Below, piece by piece: positions 51,263-61,568 of a stretch of 64,000 bases of DNA. Where the stretch lies: NCBI GenBank assembly GCA_910577275.1, contig CAJTMW010000020.1, forward strand, positions 1 to 64,000, given 5' to 3'. The notes beneath the pieces were generated by a model that saw only the letters and a program-made list of their open reading frames with translations, ran no database searches and was not told the DNA's origin. Made by a program: the position numbers and the translations under genes. Each line of letters starts with the position of its first letter. The stretch's first letter is position 1. Origin of the DNA: an uncultured Lachnospiraceae bacterium. Its GTDB lineage: Bacteria; Bacillota; Clostridia; Lachnospirales; Lachnospiraceae.

Positions 51263-52465
51263 CTAATTTGCCTGCGCCGTATTTTTGTCCTCCCTCGGCT
51301 TCCTCAGCAAAAAAATCCCCGCCACCAGCAGAACCGGAAAGATAATCGCCGCCAGAATCCCCTTTTTCAAATCATCCGACGCCATACTTGAAACATATCC
51401 CACCAGCGTGGGCCCGCCCGAGCACCCCAAATCCCCGGCAAGAGCGAGAAGGGCAAACAAAGCGGTTCCGCCGTTTCTGAGAGTTGCCGATGCCTTGCTG
51501 AAGCTCCCCGGCCACATAATCCCCACCGACAGTCCACAGACGGCGCAGCCTATAAGGGACATCACCGGCGAAGGGGACAGGGAAATGCACAGGTACGACA
51601 GGACGCACAAAAGACCGCTTCCCACCATGAATTTATCCAGCGATATCCTGTCTCCGAATTTTCCGTAAAAGGCCCGTGCGCTTCCCATCAGAATAGCGAA
51701 CGCCATAGGCCCCGCAAGGTCGCCGACGGTTTTGCTCACCCCAAGCCCCCGCTCCGCAAAGGTGGAGGCCCACTGGCTGACGGCCTGCTCGCTTGCCCCC
51801 GCACAGGTCATCATAAGCATCAAAATCCAGAATACTCTGGTTTTGCACAAATCCAGCATGGACATCCCCTTTTCGCCCTCTTCCACAAGAGGCGCAATCG
51901 GCGTCTTTGCAAAAACAAAGGTGTTGACAGCGGGCACTACCAGCCAGATACAGGTCAGTATCTTCCAGTTTTCAATTCCAAACAGCTTAAAGAACAGCGT
52001 GGAAAAAAGCACGACGCCCACATGTCCCCAGCAGTAAAAGGAATGAAGCAGACTCATGGCCTTTTCCTTATTTTCTGTAGGGCAGCTCTCCACAATGGGG
52101 CTTACCAGCACTTCCAAAAGCCCGCCTCCCAGCGCATAGACAGTAACCGAAATCAAAAGCCCCGCATAAGCGTCCGGCAGAAGCTCCGGCAGTACCGCAA
52201 GCCCTAAAAGCCCGGCCGCCGCAAAAATATGGGCAATCATAATGGACACCCTGTAACCGATTTTATCCACAAAGCCCGTTGACAGCAAGTCCACCAGAAG
52301 CTGAATTCCGAAATTAAAGGTAATCAGTATGGTAATCTTGCTTAACGGAATATGGTAAGTACTCTCAAAAGTCAAAAAAAGCAAAGGTACAAAATTGTTG
52401 ATGATGGCCTGCACGATGTACCCTGTAAAGCAGGCGTAAATGGTTCTTTGATATCTGGCGTTCAT
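51263..52465 (-). CDS. MFS transporter
   Basis: A 400-residue major facilitator protein, twelve predicted segments. VDKIGYRVSIMIAH after segment 2 is the usual motif A-like loop, and the rest (LLSFYCWGHVG-like) fits the FucP/NarK-type of sugar or organic-acid MFS proteins in Clostridia. The ATG at 52465 has GAGGAAAA before it. Substrate not known. Confidence 0.8.
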   Translation of the reverse strand: MNARYQRTIYACFTGYIVQAIINNFVPLLFLTFESTYHIPLSKITILITFNFGIQLLVDLLSTGFVDKIGYRVSIMIAHIFAAAGLLGLAVLPELLPDAYAGLLISVTVYALGGGLLEVLVSPIVESCPTENKEKAMSLLHSFYCWGHVGVVLFSTLFFKLFGIENWKILTCIWLVVPAVNTFVFAKTPIAPLVEEGEKGMSMLDLCKTRVFWILMLMMTCAGASEQAVSQWASTFAERGLGVSKTVGDLAGPMAFAILMGSARAFYGKFGDRISLDKFMVGSGLLCVLSYLCISLSPSPVMSLIGCAVCGLSVGIMWPGSFSKASATLRNGGTALFALLALAGDLGCSGGPTLVGYVSSMASDDLKKGILAAIIFPVLLVAGIFLLRKPREDKNTAQAN

Positions 52466-52660
52466 GGTTTTGTTTTCCTCACTTCTGCTGTATTGTTTAT
52501 CCGCCGCAGCCTCACGGAGCATTTCCGGGGCTATACACATTCTTTTGGGGCGTATCTCATACAGTATACCATCATTTACCTTTTATTCAACTAAAAAAAC
52601 AAACCCACATCAATTTTTCCGCCAGAATCTTTCCCTGAATATTATCCCGCAAATTCCCGG

Positions 52661-55102
52661 TTATAAAGCCCCGATGGTTTCCACCACCGACATCTCCCGG
52701 ATGCTTTTCGCCGGCCCCGCTACCGCCAGAATCACCGAGCCGATAACCACCGCCGCCATCAGCAAAAGCGCCGCCGCGGGCACAGGCCAGGCAGCCCCCC
52801 ATCTGGAAGTAATAAGCATCTCATAGCACACTTTGTTGACCGGTATGCCAATGGCAGCCCCCGCCGCAATTCCCGTCAGGGCATAAGTCCCCGCTTCCGC
52901 CGCCACCATACGGATGACCTGCTTATCGCTCATACCGATGGCACGCATGGTTCCGAACTGCGTCAGCCTTGCAGAGACGCTCATGCTGATACTGTTGATA
53001 ATATTAAATATGGTTATCAGCACAATCACCGCCAGAAATCCATAGACAAACAGTACAAAGGAATAGTATGCCCCTCTGACCTCCTGATTGCCCTTCCGCC
53101 TGTCGGAGAACGTCCGCCCGTCCGCCAGATTCCTGATTTTTTCCACATCCTCCTCCGAGGCGTTCCTCACAAGCTGGATATCCAGTATGGTATAATTCTC
53201 CTCTCCAGTAATCTCCCGGAAGGTTTCTTCACTGCACACAATGATGCCATGCTCGCTGTCAAAAGGCGTCTTCGATAAAATCCCCGCAACCGGATAATCC
53301 TTCTGCCCGCTTATTGTGGGAATCGTGACGGCTTTCCATACATCTGTCCCTTCCGCCGCTTCCGAACCGGCTCCTTTGTCCGTACTGCGTCCCGCATTTT
53401 TCGCGACATCATCCGCGCCTCCACTCGCCGCTTTGTACAAAGCATCCCGGGCCTTATAGTCCAGCAGCACACCGCCTCCTTCTTCCGCGTCCTTCACATT
53501 TCCCTCTATCAGCGAATCCTCCGCCCATGCAAACTGATTTTCCTCATAGGAAATGAGGTGCATTGGAATCGTCTCTTCCGCAGCTTCCCCGCCCCCTGTT
53601 ACCGGAACGGAATAGGCAAAGCTTCTTCCATACATCCGCTTAACCGCCGGGTTGCCCTTAAGCTCCTCCATAATTTCTTTCGGAATCGAACAGGTTTCGT
53701 CCCGGCTGACAATGGAAAGGTCCGGCTGCCAGGGGTGTAAGGGGTTAATCGCATAGTTCACAAAGTCAATCGTTGTGGTAAAGGCAAGAAATAAAATCAC
53801 ACTGAAAGCAAAGGAGCCTGCCATCAGAAACAGAGTCCTCCCGCTCCCTCCCGCATGATGGACGCCCAGCGAAATATCCACCCGAAGCAGGTTTCCCGCC
53901 GCACGCTTTACCTTCCGTACAAAGCCCGCGTTTCCCGAAACGGCTGTCAGCGGGGACACCTTTGCCGCCCTCCTTGCCGGCACATTTGCCGCCAGAAGCA
54001 CCGTAACCACGCCGATAACCGTTCCCGCCGCCAGTCCCGTCAGACTGATTCCCAGGCGCATCTCCGCAAAATAGCGGGGGCTTAAGACTCTTAAAAGCCA
54101 GCTCAAGGCCATGGTAACGATTACCGATAATAAAAGTCCGGCCGGAATTGCCGTCCTGCACCAGTTCAGCGCCTCCCGCCGCACGAAGCGCCTTACCTGA
54201 GCACAGGTTGCCCCAAGGCACCTTAGCATTCCGAAAAATTCCGTCCCTTTGGCAACCTGGCTGTTCATGCTGCCGGTAATCATCAAAATGCCCGCCACCA
54301 TCACCAGCACCGCCAGCATTGCCGCCGTCAGGTAAATTTTTACGATATAAGAATCGTTGCTCTGCAGCATCATCCCGAGAATTTTTACATTCTGTCCCAC
54401 CTTATCCACCGGAATCCCCATCTCGGAGCTGATTTTTTTAATGCTTTTCTGGATATTGCATAAAGGCTTAAATTCCACATAGCATTCCAAATCCTTCTGC
54501 TCTGTGTCGCCCATAAAAGACTGCTCATAGCTTTCGCTGTTGAGGAAAAGACCGATGGCGTCATACTCGGCCATCATGGAGGTGGTCTCCGAAATACCCG
54601 TGACCCTGTAGCGCAGCTCCCCTCCTTTCGGCGTTTCCAGCGTGAGATAATCTCCCACCGAAATTTCTGTCTGTTTCTGCAGATTGTCCGTCACCACAGC
54701 CTCGTCCGCTTCCGTGGGAAAATGTCCCTCCACAATCCTCGCCAGAGGAAACAGCTCCAGAAAATCCTCGTCAAATCCACAGACAGCCGCCTTTTTTCCT
54801 TCAATTGTATAGTCCTTATCCAGTTTATAATTTGTCACCGCATAGCGGGAGGAACGCTTCACCTCGGGGTACGCCCCAATCATTGCCGACTGCTCCTTCG
54901 TCACTCCCCGGAAAGCCGCATGCCATGCGCCGTCGTCCTTAAGCGCCATGGCCCGCTGGTTGCGGATTTCCATGTCCCCCATTCCGAAGATGGCGGCTAT
55001 CAGAAAGACCGCAAGGGTAATGCACAGCCTGGTCATCCGGCTCTGCTTTCTGTGAATTTTTTCCAAAACAGGGATTAAATCAAGATATCCTTTCATACTC
55101 AT
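52661..55102 (-). CDS. FtsX-like ABC transporter permease
   Basis: An 813-residue permease with two FtsX/MacB units: a first segment at about 25-45, a large outer domain, three segments around 260-370, a second N-terminal segment near 420 and three more near the end (FVLFVYGFLAVIVLITIFNIIN onward). It is the partner of the ATPase at 55,099 with which it overlaps by four bases. In Firmicutes such pairs resist or sense peptide antibiotics and are tied to a two-component system, as here. Confidence 0.9.
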   Translation of the reverse strand: MSMKGYLDLIPVLEKIHRKQSRMTRLCITLAVFLIAAIFGMGDMEIRNQRAMALKDDGAWHAAFRGVTKEQSAMIGAYPEVKRSSRYAVTNYKLDKDYTIEGKKAAVCGFDEDFLELFPLARIVEGHFPTEADEAVVTDNLQKQTEISVGDYLTLETPKGGELRYRVTGISETTSMMAEYDAIGLFLNSESYEQSFMGDTEQKDLECYVEFKPLCNIQKSIKKISSEMGIPVDKVGQNVKILGMMLQSNDSYIVKIYLTAAMLAVLVMVAGILMITGSMNSQVAKGTEFFGMLRCLGATCAQVRRFVRREALNWCRTAIPAGLLLSVIVTMALSWLLRVLSPRYFAEMRLGISLTGLAAGTVIGVVTVLLAANVPARRAAKVSPLTAVSGNAGFVRKVKRAAGNLLRVDISLGVHHAGGSGRTLFLMAGSFAFSVILFLAFTTTIDFVNYAINPLHPWQPDLSIVSRDETCSIPKEIMEELKGNPAVKRMYGRSFAYSVPVTGGGEAAEETIPMHLISYEENQFAWAEDSLIEGNVKDAEEGGGVLLDYKARDALYKAASGGADDVAKNAGRSTDKGAGSEAAEGTDVWKAVTIPTISGQKDYPVAGILSKTPFDSEHGIIVCSEETFREITGEENYTILDIQLVRNASEEDVEKIRNLADGRTFSDRRKGNQEVRGAYYSFVLFVYGFLAVIVLITIFNIINSISMSVSARLTQFGTMRAIGMSDKQVIRMVAAEAGTYALTGIAAGAAIGIPVNKVCYEMLITSRWGAAWPVPAAALLLMAAVVIGSVILAVAGPAKSIREMSVVETIGAL

Positions 55103-55779
55103 CTTCCCTCCCCTAACTCGGTCAGAACTCCGTCCGCCACACGGAATACCCTATCCGCGCTGGACGCCAGATTCTGATTATGGGTAATCATCAGAATTGT
55201 CTGCTGATACCGTTTCGACGCCTGATGCAAAAGGCTGATGACGTCCCGGCTGTTTCCCGAATCCAGATTGCCTGTGGGCTCGTCTGCCAGAATCATCATG
55301 GGCTTTGTAATCAGCGCCCGTCCAATCGCCACCCGCTGCTGCTGGCCGCCGGAAAGCTGTCCCGGCAGATGCTTTCTCCTCTCCTTAAGCCCTAACACCT
55401 CCAGAATTTCCTCAAGCTGCTCCGGCTGCGCCTTCCTGTTGTCGAGCAGCAACGGAAATATGATATTCTGCTCCACGTTGAGCTCGGGCACAAGCTGAAA
55501 GGACTGGAAGATAAAACCGATATTTCTCCTCCGAAATATTGTCCTTTCATTTTCCTTCATGGAAAAAAGCGTCCTTCCGTCCAGATATACGCTTCCACTG
55601 TCCGGCTCGTCGAGCGCCCCGATGCAGTTAAGCAGCGTGCTCTTTCCCGAGCCCGACTCGCCCACCACCGCGGCAAACTCCCCCTTCTGCATGGAAAAAG
55701 ACACATTTTTCAGCGCTTTTACCTGCGTTTTTCCTTTCCCGTAGGTTTTACAGAGATTTTCAACCTTTAATATTTCCAT
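55099..55779 (-). CDS. ABC transporter ATPase (LolD/MacB type)
   Basis: A 226-residue ATPase: Walker A GESGSGKSTLLN, signature LSGGQQQRVAIGRAL, Walker B MILADEPTGNLDS and the switch His ITHNQ. Together with the FtsX-like permease it makes a BceAB/MacB-type transporter. Confidence 0.95.
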   Translation of the reverse strand: MEILKVENLCKTYGKGKTQVKALKNVSFSMQKGEFAAVVGESGSGKSTLLNCIGALDEPDSGSVYLDGRTLFSMKENERTIFRRRNIGFIFQSFQLVPELNVEQNIIFPLLLDNRKAQPEQLEEILEVLGLKERRKHLPGQLSGGQQQRVAIGRALITKPMMILADEPTGNLDSGNSRDVISLLHQASKRYQQTILMITHNQNLASSADRVFRVADGVLTELGEGR

Positions 55780-55843
55780 AACTATTCACCTTCCTTCGGA
55801 AAGTATCATAACAAAAGGCCCTTACAGCCGGGTGAATTTCAGC

Positions 55844-57073
55844 TTACAGATTTGTAAGAAAGGAAATGGTAAATTCGCTCCCTTCTCCCTGCACACTTTC
55901 CACAGACAGCGCCGCGCCCTGCCCTTCCAGAATTGCCTTTGCAAGGGGGAGTCCCAGTCCCACTCCCTTTACGTCTCTGGAATTTTTACTCCGGTAAAAC
56001 CGTTTGAAAATAAAAGGAATATCCTCCGGTGCGATTCCGCTGCCGTTATCCGCTACCGAGAGCCGTAGCATCACCGGCGTCCTCTCCCACTTAACGCGGA
56101 TACTTCCGCCCCTTTCGGTATGGTCAAGGGCATTTTTTATCAGATTGCTCACCGCCTCCCCTGTCCATTCCAAATCGCAGGCAATCCGTTCCCTGCCGTC
56201 GCCTTCTGTCACGATGGTTTTTCCCTCCGCCTGCGCCCGCGTCCGCAAATCGCCCAGGGCACGCTCCGCCAGCTCCTCCACAAAAACCTCTGTCTTTTCA
56301 AAGATAATGCTTCCCGCATCGACCCTCATAATCTTAAGGAGGGATTGAATTAACGCGCTCATTCTCTCTAAGGACTGCAGGGATTTTGCGGAAAACTCCC
56401 GCACGGTTTCCTCCCGCCCCGGCTCCTCCTCCATAATCTCCGCGTACATGGTCAGGGCGGCAACAGGCGTTTTCAACTGATGGGAAATGTCCGAAACGGT
56501 ATCCTTCAAAAACTCCCTCGCCTTCCGCTCTGACTGTGCCTTTGCCTGTAATGCCGTAGCAAGCTGGTCAACGGCGCCGAAAAGCCGATAAAGCATTCCC
56601 GTTTCATTTTGCCAGAGACGCTCCGTAAAATTCCCCTCCGCAAACTGCGAGACAACAAGCTCCGCCCGCTGATACAGCCGCTCCCTCTCTTTCAGAAAAT
56701 AAACCGTTCCTCCCGTCAGCAGGCCGCAAAGCAGCGCCCCGGCGGCAAAAGCCCATAATAAAAAAACGACTGTCGTTTTCTGTACCTGCGGCAGCCACCA
56801 AAAATTCGTATCCTCTGTTCTTCCCGTTTTAGATAAAAAATCCCTTCCCGCCTCCGTTGCCTTCTCCTCTGAAATGACGCCGGCAACCACCTCCGGCGGA
56901 ATCTCCCGCTCAAGCATCGCCGAAACAAGGACGCGCTCCCGCTCAAGCATGGCCCGCTTTGCCTCCCGTCCGTGCATCCAGCCCATAAAACCGCACAAAG
57001 CCAAAATCCCGGCGGCAAAAAATAATATGAATATAAAATACCTTCGCGACTGCCTTTCATCCATAAAGCTCAT
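55844..57073 (-). CDS. Sensor histidine kinase
   Basis: A 409-residue membrane kinase: segments near residues 12-30 and 105-125 with an outer domain, a HAMP-like part (RAELVVSQFAEGNF), the dimerisation box DTVSDISHQLKTPVAAL with phospho-His, and the ATP-binding part with NLIKNALDHT, VADNGSGI and GVGLGLPLAKAILE. The ATG at 57073 has GAGGT before it; the longer frame to 57166 overlaps the regulator gene. It pairs with the response regulator and the downstream ABC genes. Confidence 0.9.
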   Translation of the reverse strand: MSFMDERQSRRYFIFILFFAAGILALCGFMGWMHGREAKRAMLERERVLVSAMLEREIPPEVVAGVISEEKATEAGRDFLSKTGRTEDTNFWWLPQVQKTTVVFLLWAFAAGALLCGLLTGGTVYFLKERERLYQRAELVVSQFAEGNFTERLWQNETGMLYRLFGAVDQLATALQAKAQSERKAREFLKDTVSDISHQLKTPVAALTMYAEIMEEEPGREETVREFSAKSLQSLERMSALIQSLLKIMRVDAGSIIFEKTEVFVEELAERALGDLRTRAQAEGKTIVTEGDGRERIACDLEWTGEAVSNLIKNALDHTERGGSIRVKWERTPVMLRLSVADNGSGIAPEDIPFIFKRFYRSKNSRDVKGVGLGLPLAKAILEGQGAALSVESVQGEGSEFTISFLTNL

Positions 57074-57144
57074 CTTTTTACCTCTGTTTTCATTCCGCAA
57101 AGCCCTCCGGCGCATCCCTTCCGCCGCCTGGACTCCTGCCCTTT

Positions 57145-57897
57145 TTACAGCTCCTCCGCTTTCCACTGATACCCGAACCCCCGGACGGTCTTAAGATACC
57201 GCGGATTTGACGGGTCGTCCTCTATTTTTTCCCGAAGCCTTCTGATATAGACGGACAGCGTATTGTCGTCCACAAAGCTTCCGTTATCGTCCCACATTGC
57301 GTTTAAAATCATGGTTCTGGTCAGCACCCGGTTCCGATTCTTTAAGAAAAAGCACAAAAGCCGGTACTCCGCGCCTGTCAGCTCCAGATTTTTCCCCGCA
57401 AGCCTTACCCGGCTTTCAGATAAATCAATTTCCACCGGCCCGGATTTCAGTCTCTCGCCCTCCCCGGAAGCCTTTCGCCCGCTTCTGCGCAGCAGCGCAT
57501 TGATACGGGAGCACAATTCCCCCAGCTTAAAGGGCTTGGTGATATAGTCGTCCCCGCCGCCGTCCAGCCCCCGGATGACGTTGACCTCCTCGTCCAGAGC
57601 CGTGAGGAAAATAACCGGCACTTCGCTGCCCCTTTTCCTTATATTTTCACACAAATCAAATCCCGTGCCGTCCGGCAGACCGACGTCCAGCAAAAGGAGG
57701 TCGTACATGACCGATATCTTCTTTTCAGATGCATTCCCCTTTTCCGCCGCGCCGCTTTTCCCTCCAAGGAACTCGTACGCTTCTTTCAGGCTCATGGCCA
57801 CATCCAGCTCAAACCCGTTCTTGCGGAGAGAATAGGCAAGACCGTCAATCAGGCTGATATCGTCCTCCACCAGTAAAATTTTTGCTTTTTCTTCCAT
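57145..57897 (-). CDS. OmpR/PhoB-type response regulator
   Basis: A 250-residue regulator. The receiver has LLVEDDISL (acidic pair), LLLDVGLPDGTGFDL (phospho-Asp), FLTALD (switch Thr) and ITKPF (Lys). The C-terminal winged helix includes LTGAEYRLLCFFLKNRNRVL and the FVDDNTLSVYIRRLREKIE wing. It is the first gene of the two-component/ABC run and is likely to activate it. Confidence 0.95.
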   Translation of the reverse strand: MEEKAKILLVEDDISLIDGLAYSLRKNGFELDVAMSLKEAYEFLGGKSGAAEKGNASEKKISVMYDLLLLDVGLPDGTGFDLCENIRKRGSEVPVIFLTALDEEVNVIRGLDGGGDDYITKPFKLGELCSRINALLRRSGRKASGEGERLKSGPVEIDLSESRVRLAGKNLELTGAEYRLLCFFLKNRNRVLTRTMILNAMWDDNGSFVDDNTLSVYIRRLREKIEDDPSNPRYLKTVRGFGYQWKAEEL

Positions 57898-57930
57898 ATA
57901 ATATACCTCCGCCGGGCAGAATTTGCAGCC

Positions 57931-58012
57931 TCCGGTTTCCGCTGTCTTTCTCCAGCCTGCCATATCCGGTTTCCTCCGTCTTTCTCCAACCTGCCATATC
58001 CGGTTTCCGCCC
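57931..58012. repeat. 34-bp tandem repeat, about 2.4 copies
   Basis: Units begin at 57931, 57965 and 57999 with TCCGGTTTCC. The first two full copies differ at four bases. The unit is not a multiple of three and it lies between two genes, so it is not coding. It is close to the response regulator start and may be a leftover of slippage or hold regulator sites. Confidence 0.75.
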
Positions 58013-58022
58013 CGAACTTCCC

Positions 58023-60209
58023 TCACCTGCTGCCGGAAAGCGGAACCACCAGAAATTCGCCGCCGGTATTTTCCGCCATTCCCTCTCTGAGCAATGCCGC
58101 CACGCTTTCCTCGTACTCCCCGTCCCTCAACATAACCTCTGCAAATTCCCTTCGGATGCAGAGATATTCGGAGCCATAGTAAACCGCCCTTAAATCCTCC
58201 AGACTGTCCGCCGGGCTTATGGTTCCCTCCACCACATCCGGTCGGTAATAAGAGGAACGGAAATCAATGTCGTTAAAGATAATCACGGACCTTTCCGGTA
58301 TTTCCTCATAGGCTTCGTCCCACTGGCCCGCAAGCTGCGCATAATAGTTGTCCGACGTGTCCATGCCCCCGTTTTCAAACAGGGACCATGCGGCAAGAAT
58401 CACCAGAATACTCACAGCCCCGCCAAAGAAATGAAAGCCCTTTTTCCCCCGGAGATAAGGCAGCAGAAGCCCGATGAAAGCAAAACACAGCAAAAAGCTG
58501 GCCGGCTCGAAAAACCGGAAATAAAAAGTGTCCATGGAGGAAAAATACCGGATGACAATAAATATCAGATAATAGGAAACCCCCATAAAAATCATAACCG
58601 ATTCCCTGCTAAAGGGACGGCAGTTTTTCCATGTAAACCACACAAGCCCCGCAATCACCGTCGCCACCACAAACACCTTGAGCTGATAGGGAAAGCCCTC
58701 AATGAGCTCCGGTATCTGGAGGGAAAAGACGTTAAACACCTCCGTCAGAAGGCTCTCTATCAAATCGTTGGTGAGCTTTTCGTAATCGTCCCACCAAAGC
58801 GTCCTGCTGACCCCGGAGGCCATGCCGTTCATGATTTTATTTAAAAGAAGATAGGCCATGCTAAGGCTCCCGGATACAAGGGCGGTTACTGTCAGCATCA
58901 CCGGCTTTTTGAAAGCCTTTTTCTCCTTTTTCTTAAGCGCGCCGATAAAGAAATACAAAATATAAGCGCCTGTTGCAATCCACACATAAATCCCGAAGTA
59001 TCTGGTCAGAAAGCAGCAAAGCCCCAGAAGCCCCAGCGCAAAATACCGCCGTCCGCCCGGTTCTTCTTCCTCCACAATCCCTGCAAGCGTCAGCGCAAAT
59101 CCCAGCAAAAACACCATAAAGAGGATTTCGCTCCAGGTATAATAGGAAAGATTCAAAAATCCGATATTGGTCAGGCACAGGGCGTACACCCACGCGTCCT
59201 TTTTGAAATACAGCCTTATGACTATCAGCAAAATACCGATAATTACCATAGTGAGAAGCTTGGAGGCAAGATAAGCGTCCGCACCGGTGACTGCCATCAT
59301 GAGGGCAATAAACGCCGGATAGAGAATTGGCCAGTTGGCAAACCAGGAATCGTAGCCCGCCATGCCGTCATAATGAAAGCCGTTCCCGGCCGTCAGATTC
59401 ACCGCCTCCCGCAGATACCCCGCCGAATCCGCGGAAATATAGACGCCTTTCAAGTAAGCCCGGGAATAAATACTAAGGCACACCGCCGAAAACAGCAGAA
59501 TCAGAAACAAATCGTTTCCGTATCTTGTAAAAAATTCCCCGAAAGGAACCCTGCCAACGCACTCCCGCACCCGCCGAAAGCCGAACACCACGCAGATAAT
59601 TCCAAACAAAGCCGCCAGAATACATACGGGAATGGAATAGTAAAGTATCTCCCCATAGGTCACCGCCACTTCCTCCGCAACGTTCACCCCCAGAGAGATA
59701 CCGCAATCCACCGGCTCGCCGCCCTTTTCCACCGCCATGGTAAACGGAAGGCTTTCCGCCCCGCCCTCCGGCACCTGCATAAAGTAAGGCTCGCTTCCGT
59801 CCGCCAGAATGGAAAGCTGATAAGTCTCTCCCTTTACAAAGGCGATATTCGCCTCCACCAGAAACCATTTCCCGGGGGAAATGCTCTCCACCGGAATCAC
59901 CTGATTCAGCAAAAGATTCGACGCGCTGTCCGTCACCGCAAAGCGCACCGTTCCCCGGCTCTCCTCGGAAATATTCACTAAAAGCACCTGGAAGCCGCCC
60001 GCCGTAAAATCCTCCTTCGCGCAAAGGGACGCCTCCACCGGAACCCCCGCCTCGCATTCCACATAGACAGGTTCCCCGTTAATTTCCGGCAAAATCTCCG
60101 TGGTTTTCCGCCCGTTCTGCGCCGGGTGAGTCAAAACCAGCATTGCCGCCAGAAGACCGCATAAAATCAGTACAATTGCCGCCGCTTTTTTTATCACTGT
60201 ATTTTTCAT
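58023..60209 (-). CDS. GT-C-like membrane protein
   Basis: A 728-residue polytopic protein. It has one N-terminal segment, an outer beta-rich domain (about 40-185), and about ten more membrane segments. The SADSAGYLREAVNL motif in the first loop is like the Asp-containing loop of GT-C glycosyltransferases that use lipid-linked sugars. An Asp/Glu-rich C-terminal domain follows (about 620-728). It is in a cluster with other envelope glycosylation genes. Specific sugar and acceptor are unknown. ATG 60209 or 60221 are both possible starts. Confidence 0.65.
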   Translation of the reverse strand: MKNTVIKKAAAIVLILCGLLAAMLVLTHPAQNGRKTTEILPEINGEPVYVECEAGVPVEASLCAKEDFTAGGFQVLLVNISEESRGTVRFAVTDSASNLLLNQVIPVESISPGKWFLVEANIAFVKGETYQLSILADGSEPYFMQVPEGGAESLPFTMAVEKGGEPVDCGISLGVNVAEEVAVTYGEILYYSIPVCILAALFGIICVVFGFRRVRECVGRVPFGEFFTRYGNDLFLILLFSAVCLSIYSRAYLKGVYISADSAGYLREAVNLTAGNGFHYDGMAGYDSWFANWPILYPAFIALMMAVTGADAYLASKLLTMVIIGILLIVIRLYFKKDAWVYALCLTNIGFLNLSYYTWSEILFMVFLLGFALTLAGIVEEEEPGGRRYFALGLLGLCCFLTRYFGIYVWIATGAYILYFFIGALKKKEKKAFKKPVMLTVTALVSGSLSMAYLLLNKIMNGMASGVSRTLWWDDYEKLTNDLIESLLTEVFNVFSLQIPELIEGFPYQLKVFVVATVIAGLVWFTWKNCRPFSRESVMIFMGVSYYLIFIVIRYFSSMDTFYFRFFEPASFLLCFAFIGLLLPYLRGKKGFHFFGGAVSILVILAAWSLFENGGMDTSDNYYAQLAGQWDEAYEEIPERSVIIFNDIDFRSSYYRPDVVEGTISPADSLEDLRAVYYGSEYLCIRREFAEVMLRDGEYEESVAALLREGMAENTGGEFLVVPLSGSR

Positions 60210-60293
60210 AATTTTCCTCATTTCTGCTCTGCCCTTTTCACAGCCGCCTACGCCCCGGAGTTCTCACAGATACCTTGCGGATACAGGCAAGGG

Positions 60294-61568
60294 TCAGGCC
60301 ATCTTCTCCGCCAGCTCCATAGCGCGCTCCACCACCACGTCCGAATTGTAGTGGGAATGCTCTCCCCAGCGTCCCAGACCGTAAATCTGATTTTCCCGCC
60401 CAAAGTCAAGAAGCTTTTCCACAATCTTTGGTTTTCCCATGGTGTTTAAGGGGTATGCATAGGCATTCAAATACCGGTAATTTTCATCCTCCGGTGAAAA
60501 CATGGCCGTTCTCTCCGCTCTGGTTTCCAGCCAGTGTCCTCTGCTTTCCCGGCAGAAATTATGGCGGACCAGAATTCTGTGATAAGGAGTTTTCAAATCC
60601 GGCACATAGAGCCAGTGGGCCTGTGTGTCCAGATTCTCCGGCACATATCTGATTTCCACGGCGCTGGACTTCAAATCCTTTATAGACGAAAACAGCTCCT
60701 TTGGCATACCGGCTATTCGGGAAAAGGACGCCCACGGAATTGTCGTAATGATTTTATCCGCCATGAAAATCTGCCCGCTCTTTGTTTTCACCGCTTTCGC
60801 AGGGCAGACTTCCACGCCGTTGCTCTTTGCCGGCGTCCCATGCCCGGACGGTGTGCAGTCAATTTCTTCCGCCCCGCACCCGTACACTACCTTCGGCGCA
60901 ACCGCCTCCGCCATCCGCTTCCAGACCTCGCCGTATCCGTACTTTTTCGGGTAATAAAAGGAGGCATGGCCCGGCTGGGAGCCAAAAGGCTTTCTCGCAA
61001 GGCAGGAACGGAGGGTATCCTCAAAGCTCACATCGGGGAGCTTATCCAGCCAGTAGATTCCAAGCGTATCAAGCTCGTCCGCAAACATTTTCTGATTGTA
61101 GGGCAGCATGTAATCATCCGCAATCTTTTGCCCCAGCTTCCAGATAATCCACTCCACAAACCGCTCCGGCACCGGCTCGCCGCTGTTGCACCCCGCCTTT
61201 GCTATGGAAGAAAGATATTCCACCTGTTCCTCTAAGGGAAACTGCCAGATATTGGCCTCCAGGGGATGTCCCACCACCGCGCTTTCCAGATAAATACGGC
61301 TGTCCCTGCAAAAAAGCTCCCACTCCTCCTCTGGCAGAAAATCAAACAGAAATTCACACACCTTCGGCCTTCTCACGTCAAGGAAATGCCCGCCGCCGAT
61401 ATCCAGGGGGCTGCCGTCAACCATGACAGAGCGGCAGAGCCCGCCCGCTTCCTTCTCCTTTTCCAGAACCAGAAAGGAATCCTCCCCTTTTCTTTTTAAC
61501 ATATTTGCAAAAGTAAGGCCGGCAGGACCGGCCCCTAAAATCAGATATTTTACCTTTTCCATTTGCAT
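60294..61568 (-). CDS. FAD-dependent oxidoreductase (UDP-galactopyranose mutase/protoporphyrinogen oxidase-like)
   Basis: A 424-residue flavoprotein with the dinucleotide motif LILGAGPAGLTFANML and the second FAD segment EKEKEAGGLCRSV, followed by DIGGGHFLDVR, where UGM-like enzymes have a His near the flavin. The rest has the same size as that family. The cluster context suggests a sugar-nucleotide or lipid-linked sugar reaction. It overlaps the GT2 gene by 19 bases. Confidence 0.8.
   Translation of the reverse strand: MQMEKVKYLILGAGPAGLTFANMLKRKGEDSFLVLEKEKEAGGLCRSVMVDGSPLDIGGGHFLDVRRPKVCEFLFDFLPEEEWELFCRDSRIYLESAVVGHPLEANIWQFPLEEQVEYLSSIAKAGCNSGEPVPERFVEWIIWKLGQKIADDYMLPYNQKMFADELDTLGIYWLDKLPDVSFEDTLRSCLARKPFGSQPGHASFYYPKKYGYGEVWKRMAEAVAPKVVYGCGAEEIDCTPSGHGTPAKSNGVEVCPAKAVKTKSGQIFMADKIITTIPWASFSRIAGMPKELFSSIKDLKSSAVEIRYVPENLDTQAHWLYVPDLKTPYHRILVRHNFCRESRGHWLETRAERTAMFSPEDENYRYLNAYAYPLNTMGKPKIVEKLLDFGRENQIYGLGRWGEHSHYNSDVVVERAMELAEKMA

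Noticed and set aside
58431..58844. A 137-codon plus-strand frame within the GT-C-like gene
   Set aside because: It is the antisense shadow of a long membrane protein gene and lacks a ribosome binding site.
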